Source: Coriobacteriia bacterium (lineage in GTDB: Bacteria > Actinomycetota > Coriobacteriia > Coriobacteriales > UBA8131). Taken from it: 5,593 nucleotides of DNA. Positions 1 through 5,593 of this stretch are shown piece by piece. The position numbers and the translations under genes are program-made. Each line of letters starts with the position of its first letter. Position 1 is the stretch's first letter. Below the pieces are notes generated by a model, which did no database searches, was not told the DNA's origin, and saw only the letters and a list, made by a program, of their open reading frames with translations. The stretch covers positions 1 through 5,593 of the forward strand of contig WRFC01000062.1 of assembly GCA_009779015.1 (NCBI GenBank), given 5' to 3'.

Positions 1-2
1 CC

Positions 3-39
3 ACCCCCGACGCAGCGCCAACTGAAAGCGAGGCCGACC

Positions 40-47
<8 letters not shown>
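3..47 (+). CDS. Possible 3' end of an upstream gene (carA expected), partial
   Basis: One frame entering from the left edge reads TPDAAPTESEADHA and stops at TAA 45-47, overlapping the carB start by 8 nt. It is an acidic, Ala/Pro/Glu-rich tail, which would suit the low-complexity tails seen on other proteins here. In Bacillus-type pyr operons the gene before carB is carA, the glutamine amidotransferase subunit, so its C-terminus is expected at this spot. No CarA-specific motif lies within these few codons, so the identity is inferred from gene order alone. A second frame gives HPRRSAN and stops at TGA 23-25, leaving 14 nt before carB; it is an equally possible end. I cannot choose between them without upstream sequence. 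Confidence 0.3.
28..33 (+). promoter_or_regulatory. Ribosome binding site of carB
   Basis: GCGAGG lies 6 nt before the ATG at 40. It is only a partial Shine-Dalgarno match, but the spacing is right. It supports the ATG at 40 although the frame stays open to the left edge of the window. The protein from this ATG begins MPKRTDIQKILLIGSGP, the canonical CarB N-terminus. Confidence 0.5.
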
Positions 48-3264
<3,217 letters not shown>

Positions 3265-3273
3265 GAGGGTAGG
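3265..3273 (+). promoter_or_regulatory. Ribosome binding site region of pyrK
   Basis: The 17-nt carB-pyrK gap contains GAGGGTAGG. Either GAGGG (about 12 nt from the ATG) or TAGG (8 nt) could pair with 16S rRNA. The match is modest. The gap is too short for a separate promoter plus leader, so co-transcription with carB is expected. Confidence 0.45.
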
Positions 3274-3281
3274 CGAGCACG

Positions 3282-4304
3282 ATGCCTGACGCTATCAGCG
3301 GGAGAAGAGACGAGGTTGACGCTGCGGGCGGCGCTGCGGCGGGCGCCCCGGGCGGCGTTGCAGCGGGTGCCCCGGGCGGCGCTGTGACGGGTGCCCCGGG
3401 TGCCCCGGGCGGCGCTGTGACGGGTGCCCCGGGCGCCCCGGGCGGCGCTGCGGCGGGCGCCCAGATCGTCGAGACGGCCACGGTTTATGCCAACCAAGGG
3501 CTTGCTCCCGGCATCTATAGCCTCACGCTCGATGCCCCGCGCATCGCCCCCCTGGCCCGCCCTGGGCAGTTCGTGCACCTTGGCCTTGGCCTGGCTACTG
3601 CTGGCCAAGACAGCCCGCACCCGCTGCGCCGCCCCTTCTCGGTCTACCAGGTGGGGGCAGACAGGCGCGGTGACTTCCAGCGCCTGACACTGCTCTATCA
3701 GACTATCGGCAGCGGCACGCTGGCAATCAGTAGGCTGCAGCCCGGCGATGCGGTCAGCCTGCTTGGGCCGCTTGGCCGGGGCTGGCAGCCGCCGGTGGCA
3801 ACGCGGCGCGCGCTGCTCGTCGGCGGCGGGGTCGGCTTTGCCCCGCTGGCTCTTCTGGCCGGTGCCCTGATGGCGCGCTCGGTAGAGGTGCACGCCCTGG
3901 TCGGGGCGCGTAACCTGGCCACCTTGAACGCCCTGTTGGGCGGCGGCTTGGCTTGTCTCCCTTATCCTGACCGCACTCAAGACGCGCTCTTGGATGCCCG
4001 CCATTTCATACATCTGGCCACCGACGACGGCAGCGCCGGCTACCACGGTCTGAACGTCGGGCTCTTGTCCGACCTGCTGGCCCAGTACGACTTTGACTAC
4101 ATTGCGGCCTGCGGCCCCGAGCCGATGCAAAGGGCGGTCGCCTTGGCTGCCCGCCAGCACAGCATCTATTGCGAGGTCTCGCTCGAAAGGCATATGGCCT
4201 GCGGTATCGGCGCCTGCCTCTCGTGCATCGTGCAAACCGGCAGCGGTACCCAACGGGCCTGCCTGGACGGCCCGGTCTTTGACGCCCAGGAGGTGGTCTG
4301 GTGA
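3282..4304 (+). CDS. pyrK: Dihydroorotate dehydrogenase B electron-transfer subunit, with repeat tail
   Basis: PyrK carries electrons from FMN in PyrD through a [2Fe-2S] cluster and FAD to NAD+, letting orotate synthesis run without quinones. The core (about residues 62-340) has the ferredoxin-reductase order: FAD motif RPFSV (117-121), nucleotide-binding GGGVGFAP (181-188), CGPEPM (277-282), then the cluster ligands C307, C312, C315 and C327 (spacing C-x4-C-x2-C-x11-C) in HMACGIGACLSC...RACLDGPVF. The final Cys loop is shorter than the x14 I recall for Lactococcus PyrK. The protein is 340 residues, against about 250-260 usually, mainly because residues 16-60 are Gly/Ala/Pro tandem repeats. 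ATG 3282 is the only in-frame ATG before the core. A GTG inside the repeats (3384 or 3417) could start a shorter form but lacks a good ribosome binding site. The stop overlaps the pyrD start, as expected for the subunits of one complex. Confidence 0.95.
   Translation: MPDAISGRRDEVDAAGGAAAGAPGGVAAGAPGGAVTGAPGAPGGAVTGAPGAPGGAAAGAQIVETATVYANQGLAPGIYSLTLDAPRIAPLARPGQFVHLGLGLATAGQDSPHPLRRPFSVYQVGADRRGDFQRLTLLYQTIGSGTLAISRLQPGDAVSLLGPLGRGWQPPVATRRALLVGGGVGFAPLALLAGALMARSVEVHALVGARNLATLNALLGGGLACLPYPDRTQDALLDARHFIHLATDDGSAGYHGLNVGLLSDLLAQYDFDYIAACGPEPMQRAVALAARQHSIYCEVSLERHMACGIGACLSCIVQTGSGTQRACLDGPVFDAQEVVW
3327..3461 (+). repeat. In-frame GC-rich tandem repeat coding the PyrK N-terminal tail
   Basis: Five units start with GGCGGCG(C/T)T. 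They are 24 nt (3327-3350), 24 nt (3351-3374), 33 nt (3375-3407), 33 nt (3408-3440) and a 21-nt partial copy (3441-3461). They encode GGAAAGAP, GGVAAGAP, GGAVTGAPGAP twice, and GGAAAGA. The two 33-nt units differ at one base (T3401 versus C3434), which points to a recent duplication. All unit lengths are multiples of three, so copy-number change would alter tail length without breaking the frame. The composition predicts a flexible, disordered tail. It resembles collagen triplets only locally (GAPGAP). Confidence 0.95.
4288..4294 (+). promoter_or_regulatory. Strong Shine-Dalgarno site that fixes the pyrD GTG start
   Basis: AGGAGGT lies inside the last codons of pyrK, 6 nt before the GTG at 4301. 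It is a perfect match to the 16S anti-Shine-Dalgarno core at near-ideal spacing, and the start overlaps the pyrK stop (GTGA). This selects GTG 4301 over the next in-frame GTG at 4316, so the repeat tail of PyrD is very likely translated. It also implies coupled translation of the two subunits. Confidence 0.9.
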
Positions 4305-5512
4305 GTGCTATCAAGGTGCCGGTCGACCAACAGACCGGCCAACACCCGGGTTCGTCGGTCGACCAGCAGACCGGCCAACGGCCCGACGCGTCGGTCGACC
4401 TTCGCTCTAACCTGGCCGGCCTGACGCTGGCCAACCCGATTGCCGTGGCCTCGGGGACATTTGCCTCGGGCCGCGAGTTCGCCCAGCTGCGCGCCAACCA
4501 GCTGGCCGCCGACGGCTGGCCAGGCCAAGGCGGCATGCCGGGTACAGGCGCCAGATCAAACGGCGACAGCGCCCAGGCTGCGAGCACCAGCCAAACTGAC
4601 AACACTTTTACTGGGGAGAAAAGCGAGCGACCCGGCAGCTTGACCGGCCGCCCCGGATCCGCCCCAGACGGTTTCGCTCCGGACCCGGCTCCGGCCTCGA
4701 GCGCTCTTCTCCAGGGAATTGGCGCGCTTTTTACCAAGGGCGTCTCGTTTGACCCCTGGCCAGGCAACGCGGGCGTGCGCATCACCGAGACGGCGAGCGG
4801 GATGCTCAACTCGATCGGGCTGATGAACCCCGGGGTCGAGGGCTTTTGTGCCAACGACCTGGCTTGGCTGGCCGATTGCCCGGTGCCCGTGATCGTCAAC
4901 GTCTGCGGCCAGAAGACGATCGACTACATGGCGGTCATCGAGCGGCTCGAAGAAGAGCCAGCGGTGGCCGGTTACGAGCTGAACATCTCGTGCCCTAACG
5001 TCTGCTGCGGCGGTATGGCCTTTGGCACCGACCCGGATGCTGCCGCCGATGTCACGGGGCGCTGCCGCTCGGTCACCCGGCGGCCGCTGCTGGTCAAGCT
5101 GACGCCCAACATTACCGAGGTCAGCGAGGTCGCCCGCGCCGTTGAGGCGGCCGGTGCCGACGGCATCTCGCTGATCAATACGGTGGCCGGCATGGCCATC
5201 GACATCAAGGCGCGGCGGCCGCTCTTTGAGCGTAAGGTGGCCGGGCTCTCTGGGCCGGCTATCAAGCCGATTGCGCTTTGGGCGGTCTACCGCGTGGCCC
5301 AGGCCGTGCAGGTCCCGCTGGTCGGGCTGGGCGGCATCAGAACGGCTGCGGATGTTGTCGAGTTCATGCTGGCCGGCGCCAGTGTGGTGGCCATCGGCAC
5401 CGATAACTTCACGCAGCCCGGCCATGTCTTTGAGCTGGCCGACGAGCTGCGCGCCTGGTGTGCGGCCGAGGGCGTAAACGACATCAAGGCCCTGGTCGGC
5501 GCCCTGGAATGA
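4301..5512 (+). CDS. pyrD: Dihydroorotate dehydrogenase B catalytic subunit, with tail and internal insert
   Basis: PyrD oxidises dihydroorotate to orotate on FMN in the cytoplasm and, with PyrK, forms the NAD+-linked class 1B enzyme. Motifs run in order: LTLANPIAVASGTF (about 41-54), TKG with K146, MLNSIGLMNPG (168-178), N200 in NVCG, NISCPN with catalytic-base C231, K266 in VKLTPN, N293 in LINT, GLSGPAIKP (315-323), GGI (344-346) and IGT (365-367). The C231 motif, rather than the Ser of class 2 enzymes, and the adjacent pyrK both indicate class 1B. It has 403 residues where about 300-310 is usual, and C231 lies near 130-135 in relatives. The excess is a repeat tail (about 1-28) and an insert of about 70 residues between GREFAQ and GALFTKG. 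All key residues survive, so I expect an active enzyme. C202, C235 and C236 are further cysteines near the active-site segments. GTG 4301 is chosen from its ribosome binding site. Confidence 0.96.
   Translation: MSAIKVPVDQQTGQHPGSSVDQQTGQRPDASVDLRSNLAGLTLANPIAVASGTFASGREFAQLRANQLAADGWPGQGGMPGTGARSNGDSAQAASTSQTDNTFTGEKSERPGSLTGRPGSAPDGFAPDPAPASSALLQGIGALFTKGVSFDPWPGNAGVRITETASGMLNSIGLMNPGVEGFCANDLAWLADCPVPVIVNVCGQKTIDYMAVIERLEEEPAVAGYELNISCPNVCCGGMAFGTDPDAAADVTGRCRSVTRRPLLVKLTPNITEVSEVARAVEAAGADGISLINTVAGMAIDIKARRPLFERKVAGLSGPAIKPIALWAVYRVAQAVQVPLVGLGGIRTAADVVEFMLAGASVVAIGTDNFTQPGHVFELADELRAWCAAEGVNDIKALVGALE
4321..4400 (+). repeat. 36-nt tandem repeat coding the PyrD N-terminal tail
   Basis: GGTCGACC recurs at 4321, 4357 and 4393, an exact 36-nt period. 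The first two units share a further GTCGACCA(A/G)CAGACCGGCCAA and encode VDQQTGQHPGSS and VDQQTGQRPDAS. The third keeps only GGTCGACC (VDL) and runs into the conserved core. The first unit also contains a small inverted repeat, CCGGTC (4319-4324) with GACCGG (4333-4338); the second has a 5-bp version. The period is a multiple of three, so copy changes stay in frame. The repeat is unrelated in sequence to the one in pyrK. Confidence 0.9.
4490..4714 (+). other. Low-complexity insert within the PyrD catalytic domain
   Basis: Residues 64-138 separate GREFAQL (57-63) from GIGALFTKG (139-147). In Lactococcus PyrDB, recalled from memory, the matching stretch is only a few residues (EEYAKYYDLNKLGS), so about 70 residues are extra. 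The insert is rich in Gly, Ser, Pro, Ala, Asp and Thr, with few large hydrophobic residues after about residue 75, and is probably disordered. It is in frame without a stop. Several codons uncommon in the flanking DNA cluster here (ACA, AGA, TCA, ACT three times, CGA, GGA, TCC, CCA). I see no intein, transposon end or intron signature, and no clear tandem repeat. Exact borders are uncertain by about 5 residues. Confidence 0.85.
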
Positions 5513-5593
5513 GGGGCGGTGCCCGGTAGTCAGCTGGCTTGCTGCACGAGGCCGGCCTGGGCACCAGCTAGGCGCCAAACCCGAGACCGGCCG
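5513..5593 (+). other. Region after pyrD with inverted repeats and no supported gene
   Basis: No convincing start codon with a ribosome binding site appears in these 81 nt. A GTG at 5519 stays open to the edge (VPGSQLACC...) but has unsuitable spacing to GAGGGG and resembles nothing I know. Visible structure: GGTGCCC (5518-5524) pairs with GGGCACC (5559-5565), AGCTGG (5532-5537) with CCAGCT (5564-5569), and AGGCCGGCCT (5549-5558) is a 10-bp palindrome. No T-run follows, so this is not a standard intrinsic terminator. In this operon type pyrF or pyrE would come next. Confidence 0.4.

Noticed and set aside
3327..3461. Tandem repeat as a CRISPR array or a collagen domain
   Set aside because: The units are contiguous with no unique spacers, so it is not CRISPR. 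Gly is not at every third residue across the array, so it is not a true collagen repeat.
4490..4714. PyrD insert as an intein, intron or small mobile element
   Set aside because: About 75 codons is too short for an intein and lacks the splicing motifs. There are no terminal inverted repeats, no target duplication I can see and no stop codons, and the segment reads through as coding sequence.
5549..5558. AGGCCGGCCT palindrome as a protein binding site or terminator stem
   Set aside because: A single short GC palindrome is expected by chance in this composition, and it has no loop or T-run.
4556..5578. 340-residue reverse-strand open frame opposite pyrD
   Set aside because: Shadow of pyrD: no recognisable domain, while the + strand frame has all class 1B PyrD motifs.
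5519..5593. GTG-started open frame running off the right edge as the next pyr gene
   Set aside because: The purine-rich stretch is only 2-3 nt from the GTG, and the translation (VPGSQLACC...) does not resemble the start of PyrE or PyrF. Too little sequence to call.

Overview
This window is a tightly packed piece of a de novo pyrimidine (UMP) biosynthesis operon, all on the + strand. It holds a complete carB (large subunit of carbamoyl-phosphate synthase), then pyrK (electron-transfer subunit of dihydroorotate dehydrogenase B) and pyrD (its FMN catalytic subunit). The carB-pyrK-pyrD order matches the classic Bacillus-type pyr operon (...carA-carB-pyrK-pyrD-pyrF-pyrE). The DNA is GC-rich (about two thirds by eye) and third codon positions are strongly G/C. 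A class 1B PyrD/PyrK pair in such a GC-rich genome suggests an anaerobic or facultative high-GC Gram-positive. A Coriobacteriia-like actinobacterium is my best guess and a high-GC Bacillota the main alternative. This is inference from gene type and composition, not a database result.

Layout: 1-47 probably holds the last codons of an upstream gene, with carA expected there. 40-3264 is carB, canonical in length and motifs. A 17-nt gap leads to pyrK (3282-4304), whose core follows an N-terminal tail of about 60 residues built from Gly/Ala/Pro-rich tandem repeats. pyrD (GTG start, 4301-5512) overlaps the pyrK stop by 4 nt and has a perfect AGGAGGT ribosome binding site. The last 81 nt (5513-5593) hold no gene I can support, only small inverted repeats.

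Together, CarB (with CarA) makes carbamoyl phosphate from glutamine or ammonia, bicarbonate and 2 ATP. PyrD oxidises dihydroorotate to orotate, and PyrK passes the electrons through FAD and a [2Fe-2S] cluster to NAD+. Enzymes for the other UMP steps are not in the window.

The unusual part is the dihydroorotate dehydrogenase pair. CarB is a textbook protein, but both PyrK and PyrD carry extra low-complexity sequence. There is a GGAxxGAP-type repeat tail on PyrK, a 12-residue tandem repeat tail on PyrD (VDQQTGQ...), and an insert of about 70 residues inside the PyrD catalytic domain, between the conserved GREFAQ and GALFTKG segments. All are in frame and all catalytic motifs on either side are intact. 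This looks like lineage-specific elaboration of a housekeeping enzyme. I see no sign of a defence system, CRISPR array, RNA gene or mobile element.
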